NCBI GenBank assembly: GCA_039026375.1
Contig: JBCCML010000002.1
Coordinates: 62,001 to 126,000, forward strand
Source: Thermohalobaculum sp039026375
Lineage (GTDB): Bacteria; Pseudomonadota; Alphaproteobacteria; Rhodobacterales; Rhodobacteraceae
Direction of reading: 5' to 3'
Length of the DNA stretch: 64,000 bases
Below, piece after piece: positions 26,197 through 34,844 of the stretch. Made by a program: the position numbers and the translations under genes. The notes beneath the pieces are model-generated. The model worked only from the letters and a program-made list of their open reading frames with translations, did not search any database and was not told the origin of the DNA. Position 1 is the first letter of the stretch, and each line of letters begins with the position of its first letter.

Positions 26197-27147
26197 GTGG
26201 CAGAGTTCAGTGAGATACCAGTGCTGGATCTGTCGCTCTTGCAGAACAGCGAAGGCCGCAAGGCGCTGGAGCGCGATTTTGCAGAAGCCTACGGCAAAGT
26301 CGGGTTCGGCTATGTCATCAACCACGGGATTGACCCTGGCCTTCGTGCCGCAATCTTTGAGGCATCCCGCCGATTTCACGCGCTACCACTAAGCGCCAAG
26401 ACAGAGATTGCCCTGGATCGCAATCATCGCGGCTACATTGCGATCAACACCTCCACGGACGTGAACTCCGATCTCGCTCAGGTGACGAAGCCGAACCAAT
26501 CAGCCTCGTTCATGATGATGCGCGAAGATGCGGTCCCTGACCCAAACATCTACCTATCAGGCCCCAATCAATGGCCCGATCTGCCCGGCTTTCGAGAAAC
26601 CTGTGAGGCATACGCGCAGGCAATGACAGGGTTAGGAAGGACCCTGATAGAGCTTGCCTTGCACGCCCTGGGCATCAGTGACAACTCAATCCTCGGGGCC
26701 TTTTCGCCGCCGACAATATGGCTGCGTCTGTTGCACTATCCCTCGCAAGACAGTGACGCCCCAGACGACCTATTCGGGTCGGCCCCGCACAAGGACTTTG
26801 GCTGCCTAACCATCCTGGCTCAGGATGAGGTGGGCGGTTTGCAGGTGAAGACGCCCGAAGGTGACTGGATAGATGCAACGCCGATGCCGGATGCTTACGT
26901 CGTCAACGTCGGCGACATGTTGCACAGGATGTCCAACGGGCAGTTGTTGTCGACGCCGCACCGTGTGATCAATCGAACGGGGCGGGAAAGATACTCCGTG
27001 CCGTTTTTCTACGACCCGCATGTCTCTGCTCGGATCGCGCCGCTGCCCGGCACAGGTGAACCGCGCTTCGAACCGCTGGACTTCGGCGATTTCCTCAAAG
27101 CCGAGCTCGAAGCCGCCTACGACGCGCATGGTCACGAGCAAGGGTAG
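26197..27147 (+). CDS. 2-oxoglutarate/Fe(II) dioxygenase, isopenicillin N synthase-like
   Basis: 316 residues from GTG 26197, preceded by GAGAGGGAG. The N-terminal DIOX_N region has FAEAYGKVGFGYVINHGI. The iron ligands are His198-x-Asp200 (APHKDFG) and His255 (STPHRV), and Arg265-x-Ser267 (RERYSV) binds 2-oxoglutarate. All catalytic residues are present. It lies 165 bp after the Gfo/Idh/MocA gene on the same strand, so the two may share a transcript and a substrate pathway. The substrate cannot be inferred. Confidence 0.88.
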   Translation: MAEFSEIPVLDLSLLQNSEGRKALERDFAEAYGKVGFGYVINHGIDPGLRAAIFEASRRFHALPLSAKTEIALDRNHRGYIAINTSTDVNSDLAQVTKPNQSASFMMMREDAVPDPNIYLSGPNQWPDLPGFRETCEAYAQAMTGLGRTLIELALHALGISDNSILGAFSPPTIWLRLLHYPSQDSDAPDDLFGSAPHKDFGCLTILAQDEVGGLQVKTPEGDWIDATPMPDAYVVNVGDMLHRMSNGQLLSTPHRVINRTGRERYSVPFFYDPHVSARIAPLPGTGEPRFEPLDFGDFLKAELEAAYDAHGHEQG

Positions 27148-27350
27148 TTATCCACCGTCAGAGCGGTGTAGGCTGGCGTTCTATTCGCAATCGCCGAATC
27201 CGCTGCTTGACCCGCTGGGGCACGGCAAGGTACCTGCCTCTGTGGTTGGAAAGCGTGCGCGCTACGACCATCTAGGCGCAAGCCATTCCCTTAAAGGGTC
27301 TTGACAGCCAGCGCCCGCTGACATGCAAGTGGCAGAGGCGGGGCGATGTC

Positions 27351-28136
27351 ATGGAAGATGAACTTCAGCCGGGTGCTGACGGTGAGACGCCAATCGAACC
27401 CACGTCGGGCGATCAAAACCCCTTAGCCGAAGGCGCGGTGGTGAACGAGACTGCAGCCGAGATCTCGGCAGATGTCGCTGTTACCGACATGCTGGGTCCG
27501 GCGGGCGAGTTTCTTGAAAAAGGCGGCTTTGCGATCTGGGCCATCGCAGCGCTTTCGGTCGTGACGCTTGCCATCATCCTTTGGAAGCTTTGGCGATTGT
27601 CGCACATTGGCGTTTGGCGCCGCGACCGCGCTGAAGCGGCTGTCAACGCATGGCTCCGCTTCGACGACGCCAGGGCGCTGGAAACAGCCATCGGCGGCAG
27701 CGGCGTGCGGGCAAAAGTCGTTGCCGCGGCTATCGCCAGCATCCGCCGGCCTGGATGGTCGGAACAGGATGCCCGAGAGGAGACCGTCCGCGTGGCGAAA
27801 TCCGAACTGGCCAGCGCCAGGTCCGGACTTCGGGCATTAGAACTGATCGCAACAATCGCCCCCCTGCTCGGCCTGTTCGGTACGGTCCTGGGCATGATCG
27901 CGGCCTTCCAGCAATTGCAAGCCAGCGGCGCTCGCGCAGATCCATCTGCGCTGGCTGGCGGGATCTGGGAGGCGCTTCTAACGACCGCGGCCGGCATGGC
28001 CGTGGCCATCCCGGCCTCCGCTGCGCTGACATGGTTTGAAAGCGTGGCGGACCGGTTGCGGCTGGATCTGGAAGACGTTGCCACCCGGATCTTCACGCGG
28101 CCGGAACACGAAGTTCTGGCGCATGCCGCAGAGTAA
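27351..28136 (+). CDS. exbB: ExbB/TolQ-type proton channel subunit
   Basis: 261 residues. A ~60-residue acidic N-terminal stretch precedes the first membrane helix (FAIWAIAALSVVTLAIILWKL). After the cytoplasmic region come two further helices, around LELIATIAPLLGLFGTVLGMIAAF and GIWEALLTTAAGMAVAIPASAA, with the TLGLLGTV-like and TAAGMAVAIPA motifs of MotA/TolQ/ExbB proteins. It works with ExbD to power TonB using the proton gradient. It is the first gene of an overlapping four-gene operon. The long N-terminus suggests a periplasmic extension as in some ExbB proteins. Confidence 0.9.
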   Translation: MEDELQPGADGETPIEPTSGDQNPLAEGAVVNETAAEISADVAVTDMLGPAGEFLEKGGFAIWAIAALSVVTLAIILWKLWRLSHIGVWRRDRAEAAVNAWLRFDDARALETAIGGSGVRAKVVAAAIASIRRPGWSEQDAREETVRVAKSELASARSGLRALELIATIAPLLGLFGTVLGMIAAFQQLQASGARADPSALAGGIWEALLTTAAGMAVAIPASAALTWFESVADRLRLDLEDVATRIFTRPEHEVLAHAAE

Positions 28137-28518
28137 GGCCTTTTCGTTCGACACATCGCGTCGGCGTCGGCGGCCAAGCCTGACGCCGATGGTCGACGTG
28201 GTCTTTTTGTTGCTGGTCTTCTTCATGCTCGCTTCTCGGTTCGGGCAAGACGTCGCCCTGCCCTTGTCACCGGCGGTGGCGGGCGCGGGCAGCTATCAGG
28301 GTGCACCTCGACTGATCACAGTCACAGCAGACGGCGCACGTCTGAACGGGGTTGCCTTCGAACTGAGCGCGCTGCCGGATGAATTGCGCAAGCTGATGCC
28401 CGACGAGAATGCGACTGTGGTGGTACGGCCCGACAGCGAAGCGGCCCTGCAGGACATGGTCAGCGTGATCGATGAGCTTTCCGATGCTGGCATCCGCCAG
28501 ATCGTGATCGCGGAATAA
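28123..28518 (+). CDS. exbD: ExbD/TolR-type protein, first copy
   Basis: 131 residues from ATG 28123, overlapping the exbB end by 14 bp. It has a short basic N-terminus (TSRRRRRPSLTP), then one membrane helix with MVDVVFLLLVFFMLAS, whose Asp is the proton-carrying residue of the family, and a periplasmic domain ending in DELSDAGIRQIVIAE. It forms the energising complex with ExbB. Confidence 0.9.
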   Translation: MPQSKAFSFDTSRRRRRPSLTPMVDVVFLLLVFFMLASRFGQDVALPLSPAVAGAGSYQGAPRLITVTADGARLNGVAFELSALPDELRKLMPDENATVVVRPDSEAALQDMVSVIDELSDAGIRQIVIAE

Positions 28519-28522
28519 GCTC

Positions 28523-28918
28523 ATGGATATGCAGGAAGAAGAACGCCCACCGCCGCGCGAGAGCATCGTGCCGATGATTAACGTGGTTTTCCTGCTGTTG
28601 ATCTTCTTTCTGATGACGGCGACGATTGCGCCGCCAGAACCGTTTGAGGTGGAACCTCCCGCAAGTGCTTCCGAGGGCCTGGGCGAGCCAGGACAGCCGA
28701 TCTTCGTCGGGGCAGAGGGGCAAATTGCCTGGGGTGCGGCCACGGGCGATGTCGCCGTTGCCCAGGCAGCTGCCGCCTGGTTGGAGGGCGAGCAAACGAC
28801 GCCGCTGATCATTCGAGCGGATAAGTCTGTCGCAGCAACGACAATCGCGGGGCTTCTCAAGCAGTTGGCAACCTCTGGCGTCACCAAAAGCCAGCTGTTG
28901 GCCGAGGAACGCCCGTGA
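28523..28918 (+). CDS. ExbD/TolR-type protein, second copy
   Basis: 131 residues starting 4 bp after the first exbD. The helix IVPMINVVFLLLIFFLMTAT carries Asn where the first copy and standard ExbD have the functional Asp (MINVV against MVDVV). This copy may therefore be structural or non-protonatable. The periplasmic part is more acidic than that of the first copy. The stop overlaps the tonB GTG start by 4 bp. Confidence 0.87.
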   Translation: MDMQEEERPPPRESIVPMINVVFLLLIFFLMTATIAPPEPFEVEPPASASEGLGEPGQPIFVGAEGQIAWGAATGDVAVAQAAAAWLEGEQTTPLIIRADKSVAATTIAGLLKQLATSGVTKSQLLAEERP

Positions 28919-30258
28919 AGCGGCCGATTGAGTTTGTGGCATTTGTGGCCTTGGCCTTGGCGCTTCATTTTTTGGTGCTTTGGCAAACTGACGTGGCCAG
29001 CCCGGTTCAGGCGGGCGGCTCGTTGGCAAGTGGCTCACCGATTGCCGCAGCCTCGGCAGATCTGGCTTCGCTGATCGAAGACTGGGAGACGGAGCCAGAA
29101 TTAGACGCACCGGACGATTTGGACAGCGAGACGCCGGACGAGGTCGCCCCGGATTCCGAGCAATCAACCGACAAACCCGTTGAAGTTTCGATGCCGGTAA
29201 CGCCGCCGCCGCCGACGCCTGCCCCCGAAGCGCCCGATCGTCAACCGACAGAAGCGGACCCCGTTCAGACGCAGGCCACCCCCCAAGCTCTCGCGGCCAC
29301 GACACCGCCGGCCGAGACCGTCCCGACAGCCGCGGTTCCAACTTTGGAACTGCCGCTGCCGCCACTGGCGGTCAGACCCGTCACACCCGCCCTGGCCCTG
29401 CCGAGCCCGGCGGAAGTGACACCCCGCGACGAAGAGCCGGAACCAGATCCGAATGTGGTGCGAACCGAGACGCCGGACCTGGAACCGCAAACGCCGGATA
29501 CCCCATCGGTCACGCCCCCGGCGCAGACCCAAACGGCCGCTTTGGCCCCCACACAGGGGCTCCCACCGCCCGGCCTGGCCCCGCAATCACCGTTGACCCG
29601 GCCGACGGTCCCGGAAGCGGAGCCCGAGCCGGAGCTTGAAGCCGATACCGAGCCGGCGCCCGTGGTAGCGTCTATCCCGGTGGACAAGCCAAAACGTGCC
29701 GTTCCGGCGCAGCCTACCCAGCAGCAGGCGGCGCGCCCTCAGCGACAGGAACAACGCCGACCCGCGCAGCAGCCCGCCCAACAGCAACCAGCGCGCCAGC
29801 AACCCGCCCCGCAGGCGCCCCCGCAACCGGCAGCCCCACCGGCGAATGAAACGGTTGCCGCGGTTTCGGGCAATGACGGTGCCCAGTCTCAAACCACCGC
29901 CGCACAATCCGGATCAGGGGGTGCCGCGGCACAGGGGGCAAGCTATTCAGCTGCGGCCATCGCCTCCGCCGTGGCGGGGTACAAAGAAGCCGTGCAGCGC
30001 GCTGTCGAACGCAAAAAGCGCTATCCCCGGCGCGCACAAAGGCGCGGCATCCAGGGTATCGTTCAGGTCACCATGGTACTGACGGCGGAGGGGCGGCTGG
30101 TCAGCGCCAGCATCAGAACATCGTCTGGCGCCAGGATCCTGGACAATGCGGCGATGGATGCCGTCCGCGATGTGGGCACCTATCCCCGGATCCCGCCGGA
30201 GATGGAGAAATCCCAGGTGACGATCACCGTACCGATGCGGTTCATGCCCCAGCGCTGA
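28915..30258 (+). CDS. tonB: TonB-family energy-transducing protein with very long proline-rich linker
   Basis: 447 residues from GTG 28915, overlapping the upstream stop (GTGA). A single N-terminal membrane helix (FVAFVALALALHFLVLW) is followed by about 300 residues rich in Pro, Glu, Thr and Gln, including a QQPA-type stretch around residues 260-305. The C-terminal TonB domain reads YKEAVQRAVERKKRYPRRAQ, GIVQVTMVLTAEGRL and ends VTITVPMRFMPQR. It spans the periplasm to contact TonB-dependent receptors. The linker is much longer than the ~240-residue E. coli protein would need, perhaps reflecting a wide periplasm. Confidence 0.9.
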   Translation: MKRPIEFVAFVALALALHFLVLWQTDVASPVQAGGSLASGSPIAAASADLASLIEDWETEPELDAPDDLDSETPDEVAPDSEQSTDKPVEVSMPVTPPPPTPAPEAPDRQPTEADPVQTQATPQALAATTPPAETVPTAAVPTLELPLPPLAVRPVTPALALPSPAEVTPRDEEPEPDPNVVRTETPDLEPQTPDTPSVTPPAQTQTAALAPTQGLPPPGLAPQSPLTRPTVPEAEPEPELEADTEPAPVVASIPVDKPKRAVPAQPTQQQAARPQRQEQRRPAQQPAQQQPARQQPAPQAPPQPAAPPANETVAAVSGNDGAQSQTTAAQSGSGGAAAQGASYSAAAIASAVAGYKEAVQRAVERKKRYPRRAQRRGIQGIVQVTMVLTAEGRLVSASIRTSSGARILDNAAMDAVRDVGTYPRIPPEMEKSQVTITVPMRFMPQR

Positions 30259-30277
30259 GCTTCAGGGCGAAAAGGTT

Positions 30278-30586
30278 TCAGGCGCCCTCGACCGCGGTGA
30301 AGCCCTCGAATTGCGGATGGCCCAGATAGAGGACCTTGTTCTGCCCTGCCCCCTTGTGCGCGTCGCGGAACTGCTGAGACTTTGTCCAGGCTTCAAAGTC
30401 TTCGCGCGTCGACCAAATCGTGTGTGACGCATAGAGGGTGTGATCCTCTTCCTCCGGGCCACGCAGCAGGTGGAAGTCGACGAATCCAGCCATTTCAGAC
30501 AATTTCGTGTCCCGACCGCGCCAAACATCCTCGAACGCCTGCTCGCTGCCCTTGGCCACTTTAAATCGGTTCATTGCGACGAACAT
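30278..30586 (-). CDS. IsdG-like haem-degrading monooxygenase (ABM fold)
   Basis: 102 residues from ATG 30586 with AGGAG upstream. It has an antibiotic-biosynthesis-monooxygenase fold with Asn6 (MFVAMNRF), Trp67 (FEAWTKS) and His77 (RDAHKG). These match the position and type of the catalytic Asn-Trp-His triad of IsdG/IsdI, where His binds haem. It would open the haem ring to release iron. The gene is last in the hmu operon, overlaps the hmuV end by 26 bp and converges on tonB. It corresponds to hmuQ/hmuD-type genes of rhizobia by role. Confidence 0.82.
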   Translation of the reverse strand: MFVAMNRFKVAKGSEQAFEDVWRGRDTKLSEMAGFVDFHLLRGPEEEDHTLYASHTIWSTREDFEAWTKSQQFRDAHKGAGQNKVLYLGHPQFEGFTAVEGA

Positions 30587-31406
30587 CTTCGATCTCCTGT
30601 CTCGCGTGAGAGGTGAGGGGCCTGCCCTCGAAAGCACTGACTGCCGGCACGATGGTCAGTTGCCCTGCAATGTCAACGACATGTAAGTCCAAACCATAGA
30701 CCGGTTGCAACACCTCGGGGCGCATGACCTCGGCGGGGGTGCCCGCCGCCGCAACACGGCCATCAGACAGCAAGACGATGTGATCGGCCACCGCGGCGGC
30801 CAGCGACAGGTCGTGCAGCACCACCATCACACCGGCGCCTTCAGATGCCGCTTGGCGTACCGCTGCCAGAACGGCGACCTGATGTTTCAAATCCAGGCTC
30901 GCGGTCGGCTCGTCCAGGAAGAGGTATCGCCCCCCGCCCAGACCGTGCGCGGCCCAAAGTTGCGCGAGCGCCCGGCCCAGATGCGCGCGATGCGCCTCGC
31001 CGCCGGACATCTGATCGACCCTGGTATGGCTGAGGGCCTGCATCCCCACCTGCGCCAGGGCCTTGTCGACCGCGTCCTGCACCCCTTTCGGCGATAACTC
31101 CCGCGGGATGCCCATGGTCGCCAATACGGCAGCCGAATAGGGTACGTCGCGCGCAGGCGTCTGTTCCAGAACGGCCCGAAGGCCTGCCAAGTCGCGGGGC
31201 GACATCTGGGTCAGCGGCGTGCCATCCATCAGGGCCTGGCCTGCATCGGGCGGTCGCTCTCCGGTCAGAACGCTCAGCAGTGTCGATTTTCCCGATCCGT
31301 TTGGCCCGATCACCGCCACGACAGAGCCGGGCCGCACGGCAATGTCGACCTGAGCCAGAACCGCCCGGGCGCCGTACCGCACCGTGATGCCGGTCGCCTC
31401 AAGCAC
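30561..31406 (-). CDS. hmuV: Haem ABC transporter ATPase
   Basis: About 281 residues. I place the start at GTG 31406, inside the end of hmuU, because the sequence becomes family-like only from VLEATGITVRYGARAVL. Walker A is GPNGSGKST, the signature MSGGEAHRAHLGRALAQ and Walker B LFLDEPTASLD. HmuV-type features include VPYSAAVLATMGIPRE. It energises haem import through HmuU. The signature motif has an extra-basic context (EAHRAHLGR), normal in the haem subfamily. Confidence 0.9.
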   Translation of the reverse strand: MLEATGITVRYGARAVLAQVDIAVRPGSVVAVIGPNGSGKSTLLSVLTGERPPDAGQALMDGTPLTQMSPRDLAGLRAVLEQTPARDVPYSAAVLATMGIPRELSPKGVQDAVDKALAQVGMQALSHTRVDQMSGGEAHRAHLGRALAQLWAAHGLGGGRYLFLDEPTASLDLKHQVAVLAAVRQAASEGAGVMVVLHDLSLAAAVADHIVLLSDGRVAAAGTPAEVMRPEVLQPVYGLDLHVVDIAGQLTIVPAVSAFEGRPLTSHARQEIEDVRRNEPI

Positions 31407-32466
31407 GCAGGCCGCCGCTTTTGCTTCGGCGCAGCAATAACCAGAGGAAAAATGGCCCCCCGATAATGCTGGTGGCCAGGGCAATTGGCGGCTCGGCGGG
31501 CGGCACGGCCAGGCGGACGGCCAAGTCGGCGGCCAACACAAGGCAGATGCCCAGTATTGCCGCAGCGGGCAGCAGAACCATGTGGCGCTGGCCGACCAGC
31601 AGACGGGCAAGGTGGGGCGCGACCAGTCCGATAAAGCCAATGGGACCTGCCGCCGACGTCACTGCGCCCACTGCCAGGGCCGTCGATGCGGCGATGATCA
31701 GCCGTGCGCGGCGGACGTCCAGGCCACTGTGGAAGGCCGCGCGTTCTCCCAAGCGCATCAGATCCAGTGCCCGCATCTGCGACAGGAACACGGGCACCAT
31801 CAGCCCGGTCAGCGCCAACACCAGCAACACCAGCTCCTTCTGCGAGGTGGCCAGCGAGCCCATCGTCCAGAACGTCAGATCCCTGAGCTGCTGGTCGTCC
31901 GAGATGTAGACGAGCACCCCGATTGCGGCCCCGACGATGGCATTGATGGCAACGCCGGCCAGGATCAGCATCAGGGTGGTGTCCCCCTGGGTCCGCAGCG
32001 CCAGGGCAAAGAGCACGGTGATCACGATCGCCCCGCCGACAAAGGCGCCGATCGGCAACATGAACGTCGCGACAAAGGCCGGGACCAGCCCGGTCAGCGC
32101 ACCGCCCAGAACGATCACGCTGACGGCACCCAGGGAGGCCCCCGCCGTCACGCCGATCAGGCCCGGCTCGGCCAGCGGATTGCGCAGCAGACCCTGCAAC
32201 GCTGTGCCCGCAAGGCCCAAGGCAACGCCGACGGCCAGCCCCAGCAGCAGCCGGGGCAGCCGGATCTGCCAGACGATCGCAGTCTCGACCTGTGTGCCGT
32301 CGCCCGCAAGTGCGGCAAGCACCCGATCGACGGTCAGGCTAACCGGACCCAGCGCCAGCTCTGCACACGCCAGCGCCACGGCCAAAGCCGACAGGCACAC
32401 CAGCGCCAGGCCGGCACCACCGGTGCCCGCCTGCTGCAGGGCAATGGCTCGGTTGGCGGAGGTCAA
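31399..32466 (-). CDS. hmuU: Haem ABC transporter permease (FecCD family)
   Basis: 355 residues with about nine or ten membrane helices and FecCD family hallmarks: RLPRLLLGLAVGVALGLAGTALQGLLRNPLAEPGLIGVTAGASLG, GVAINAIVGA, and GPIGFIGLVAPHLARLLVG. The start overlaps the hmuT stop by 4 bp. It forms the cytoplasmic-membrane channel for haem delivered by HmuT. Confidence 0.92.
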   Translation of the reverse strand: MTSANRAIALQQAGTGGAGLALVCLSALAVALACAELALGPVSLTVDRVLAALAGDGTQVETAIVWQIRLPRLLLGLAVGVALGLAGTALQGLLRNPLAEPGLIGVTAGASLGAVSVIVLGGALTGLVPAFVATFMLPIGAFVGGAIVITVLFALALRTQGDTTLMLILAGVAINAIVGAAIGVLVYISDDQQLRDLTFWTMGSLATSQKELVLLVLALTGLMVPVFLSQMRALDLMRLGERAAFHSGLDVRRARLIIAASTALAVGAVTSAAGPIGFIGLVAPHLARLLVGQRHMVLLPAAAILGICLVLAADLAVRLAVPPAEPPIALATSIIGGPFFLWLLLRRSKSGGLRA

Positions 32467-33377
32467 AGACCGGCGGCCGGTGCCGTTTCGGGGTGCAAGG
32501 CCCGGGCCAGCATGGCAATGCCCTCGGGTGTGCGTGGGCCAAAGCCCAGCAACAGCATCCCCTCGATCGCCACGGCACGACCTTCCTCGCCCGCAGGCGT
32601 CAACGCGAACTCGGGCCGTGCGGTGACCGTGTCCAGACCGCCCAACCTCTCGGCGTACTGGCTCATCATCAGGATCACATCAGGCTGAGCAGCGATGATG
32701 GCTTCTTGCGACATCGGTTTGAAGCCCGCGATTTCGGCGGCGGCATTCTGGGCACCTGCCAGCGCGATCATGCGGTCGGCCGAGGTATCGATGCCGCCCA
32801 CCAGTGGCGTGCCCCGGTCCAGCGACAGAACAAACAGCACCTTCGGTTTGTCAGGCAGTTCCGCCACCCGGCGGGCAACGTCTGCCAACTGATCCTCGAC
32901 CGATTGCGCGAGTTCGGCAGCGGCCTCAGGCGCGCCCAGCGCCTCTCCGACGAAGCGGATTTTTTCGGACACGCCTTCGGCACTGTCGGTGGCGGGGCCG
33001 CGGACCGTTTTAATGCCGGAGGCCCGTAGCTGATCAATCGCCGTGTCGGGCCCGGCATCGTGGGCCAGCACCACCAGATCCGGGGCCAGGGACAGGATAC
33101 CCTCGGCCGTTAAGCGACGGACATAGCCAATCTGCTCGCGCTCCTGCGTTTCAGCCGGGAAGTTCGACGTCGAGTCGACGCCGATGATCCGATCGCCAAA
33201 GCCCAAGGCGAAGGCGATCTCGGTCAGGTCACCGCCGGCGATCACGATCCTCTTTGGCCCGTCGGCCAACGCTGATGCCCAGCTGGCCAGAACCAAAGCG
33301 ACCGCCAGGACCAGCAGCTTTGCGGATCGAACCGGAGAGGCGTGTCGCATGTCGATGCGGATTGCACTGTCAAACAA
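32463..33377 (-). CDS. hmuT: Periplasmic haem-binding protein
   Basis: 304 residues from TTG 33377, chosen because AGGGGG lies at good spacing; an ATG at 33350 without a clear site is the alternative. A signal peptide (KLLVLAVALVLASWASALA) precedes the mature protein, which has IVIAGGDLTEIAFALGFGDRIIGVDSTSNFP and GYVRRLTAEGILSLAPDLVVLAHDAGP as in HmuT/ShuT. It hands haem to HmuUV. No outer-membrane receptor gene precedes it, unlike many hmuRSTUV operons. Confidence 0.9.
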   Translation of the reverse strand: MFDSAIRIDMRHASPVRSAKLLVLAVALVLASWASALADGPKRIVIAGGDLTEIAFALGFGDRIIGVDSTSNFPAETQEREQIGYVRRLTAEGILSLAPDLVVLAHDAGPDTAIDQLRASGIKTVRGPATDSAEGVSEKIRFVGEALGAPEAAAELAQSVEDQLADVARRVAELPDKPKVLFVLSLDRGTPLVGGIDTSADRMIALAGAQNAAAEIAGFKPMSQEAIIAAQPDVILMMSQYAERLGGLDTVTARPEFALTPAGEEGRAVAIEGMLLLGFGPRTPEGIAMLARALHPETAPAAGL

Positions 33378-33756
33378 GGTGACCCCCTATGAGTAAATCG
33401 CCGCGAACGCCCCAAAGGCGCCGGCTGACTGGTTCCGCCGGGCTGCGTGCAGGTGCTGCGTGTGGCCCGCGATATATGTTGATTGGCCATATAGCCCGAT
33501 GCGGATCAGCGGCCCGTCGGGCGCGAACGAAGTTGGCATGTCTTCGCGCACGTGATCACCGGCGCGCCCGCCCGCCGCAGTCGCCAAAGACTCCACAATT
33601 TGTTCTTTGAAGCGCTTCACGCCGAACCCCGACCTCATCGTGCAGTGATGAAAGGGTTGAGCTTCCTGACGATGGTCGGTGGCGGGCCCTCTTACACCGA
33701 TACCGCAAAATTCCGGGTGTTTGTCAACTCTCCGGGCTTGCTGGAGCTCGGGTGTT
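33378..33756. other. Intergenic region upstream of hmuT
   Basis: About 380 bp between the hmuT start and the LysR gene stop. It should hold the hmu promoter and an iron-responsive operator, but I could not find a convincing Fur, Irr or RirA box. Small open frames here do not resemble HemP. Confidence 0.5.
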
Positions 33757-34716
33757 TCACGTCATGGTGTCTGAATGGTCCACCTTAGCGGTCTTCCCCG
33801 CCAACTCCCCTTCGGACACGGTGGGATCAGCCGCCAGGGCCAGCGCCAACTGATGCGCGAACTTTGACGACGCCACCGGCAGGGCACGCCCCTTCATCTG
33901 ACCCAGCAACAGTTGTCCGCTGCGCACATCCCGCGATGAAATGGCTCGGTGGGTCAGCAAGTTATCCGATGATAGATTCAGGCCGATCGGGATCTGAAAC
34001 CCAACCGCGTTTTCGTGCAGCACGTAGTGTCGTATCAGCTCGAAGGACTCGGACTCGACCGACGCATTTAGCGACAGACCGCGCCGTGCCGCTGCCTCTT
34101 CCAGCAGGTGGCGGACCCCATAGGCCTTCGCCGGCAGGACCAATCGCTGGTCCAGGCAATCGCGCAGACGCAGTTCCCGATTTCGCCCCAGCGGGCTCTT
34201 GCGGGGAAACACGGCGTGCACCGGCTGCACCAGCGCATAGAGAACCTCGAACTCGACCAAGTGTACCGGCTCGAACACCAGTGCAAGGTCGCTGCTGAAG
34301 GACGCCAGATCCCGCTCGGCCTGCGAGCGGTCCCGCACGCTGACCGAGAACGTCACCCCCGGATGGGCCGCGCGGTAGATCGCGATTTGCTCGGGCAGAA
34401 AGTATGGCAAAAGCGCCTGCGAACAGGCGATCGACACATGGCCCCGCCGCTCCCCCGACAGATCTGCCACCTGGGATTGGATGCGCGACAGGTCCGTGCG
34501 TTGCGACTGGATGTGCTGCATCAACAGCTCACCGGCGGGGTTCAAGCGCATGCCGCGGGGCAACCGCTCGAAAATCGGCCAGCCAAACTCCTGCTCAAAC
34601 GCCTGGATTCGCCGGTTCAGGGCCGACGCGGTCAGGTTCGTGTCCTCCGCCGCCTTCCGGATGGACCCCGCGCGGACCACCGCTTCGATCAGTTCGAACG
34701 TCTTTAAGTGCCTCAT
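33757..34716 (-). CDS. LysR-family transcriptional regulator
   Basis: 319 residues. The N-terminal winged helix reads MRHLKTFELIEAVVRAGSIRKAAEDTNLTASALNRRIQAFEQEFG, then the linker and a substrate-binding domain (GHVSIACSQALLPYFLPEQIAIYRAAHPGV). It is divergent from the dipeptide-type ABC operon, whose substrate-binding gene begins about 130 bp away, so it probably controls that operon in response to the transported compound or a breakdown product. Confidence 0.9.
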   Translation of the reverse strand: MRHLKTFELIEAVVRAGSIRKAAEDTNLTASALNRRIQAFEQEFGWPIFERLPRGMRLNPAGELLMQHIQSQRTDLSRIQSQVADLSGERRGHVSIACSQALLPYFLPEQIAIYRAAHPGVTFSVSVRDRSQAERDLASFSSDLALVFEPVHLVEFEVLYALVQPVHAVFPRKSPLGRNRELRLRDCLDQRLVLPAKAYGVRHLLEEAAARRGLSLNASVESESFELIRHYVLHENAVGFQIPIGLNLSSDNLLTHRAISSRDVRSGQLLLGQMKGRALPVASSKFAHQLALALAADPTVSEGELAGKTAKVDHSDTMT

Positions 34717-34844
34717 ATCCCGCCAAGTTTTCCTGACCGCTGCATTTTATGCAACGGATATATGATTTTATAGCAATAGTTGTGTTCGCAGATCTGCCCC
34801 ACCTTTTGCGCGAAATCAGCAGAGATCGACAACAGGGGCTTGCT

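Noticed and set aside
29265..29907. Gly/Ser- and Arg/Gly-rich frames opposite tonB
   Set aside because: They mirror the proline-rich TonB linker and are not genes.
31407..31640. Extended N-terminus of HmuV
   Set aside because: The added residues come from an alternate frame of hmuU and are not ATPase-like; GTG 31406 gives a normal start.
33387..33638. Possible HemP-like small gene upstream of hmuT
   Set aside because: The minus-strand frame lacks the conserved HemP C-terminus (basic, ending near KLILTK) and ends in an unrelated Ala/Gly-rich tail.
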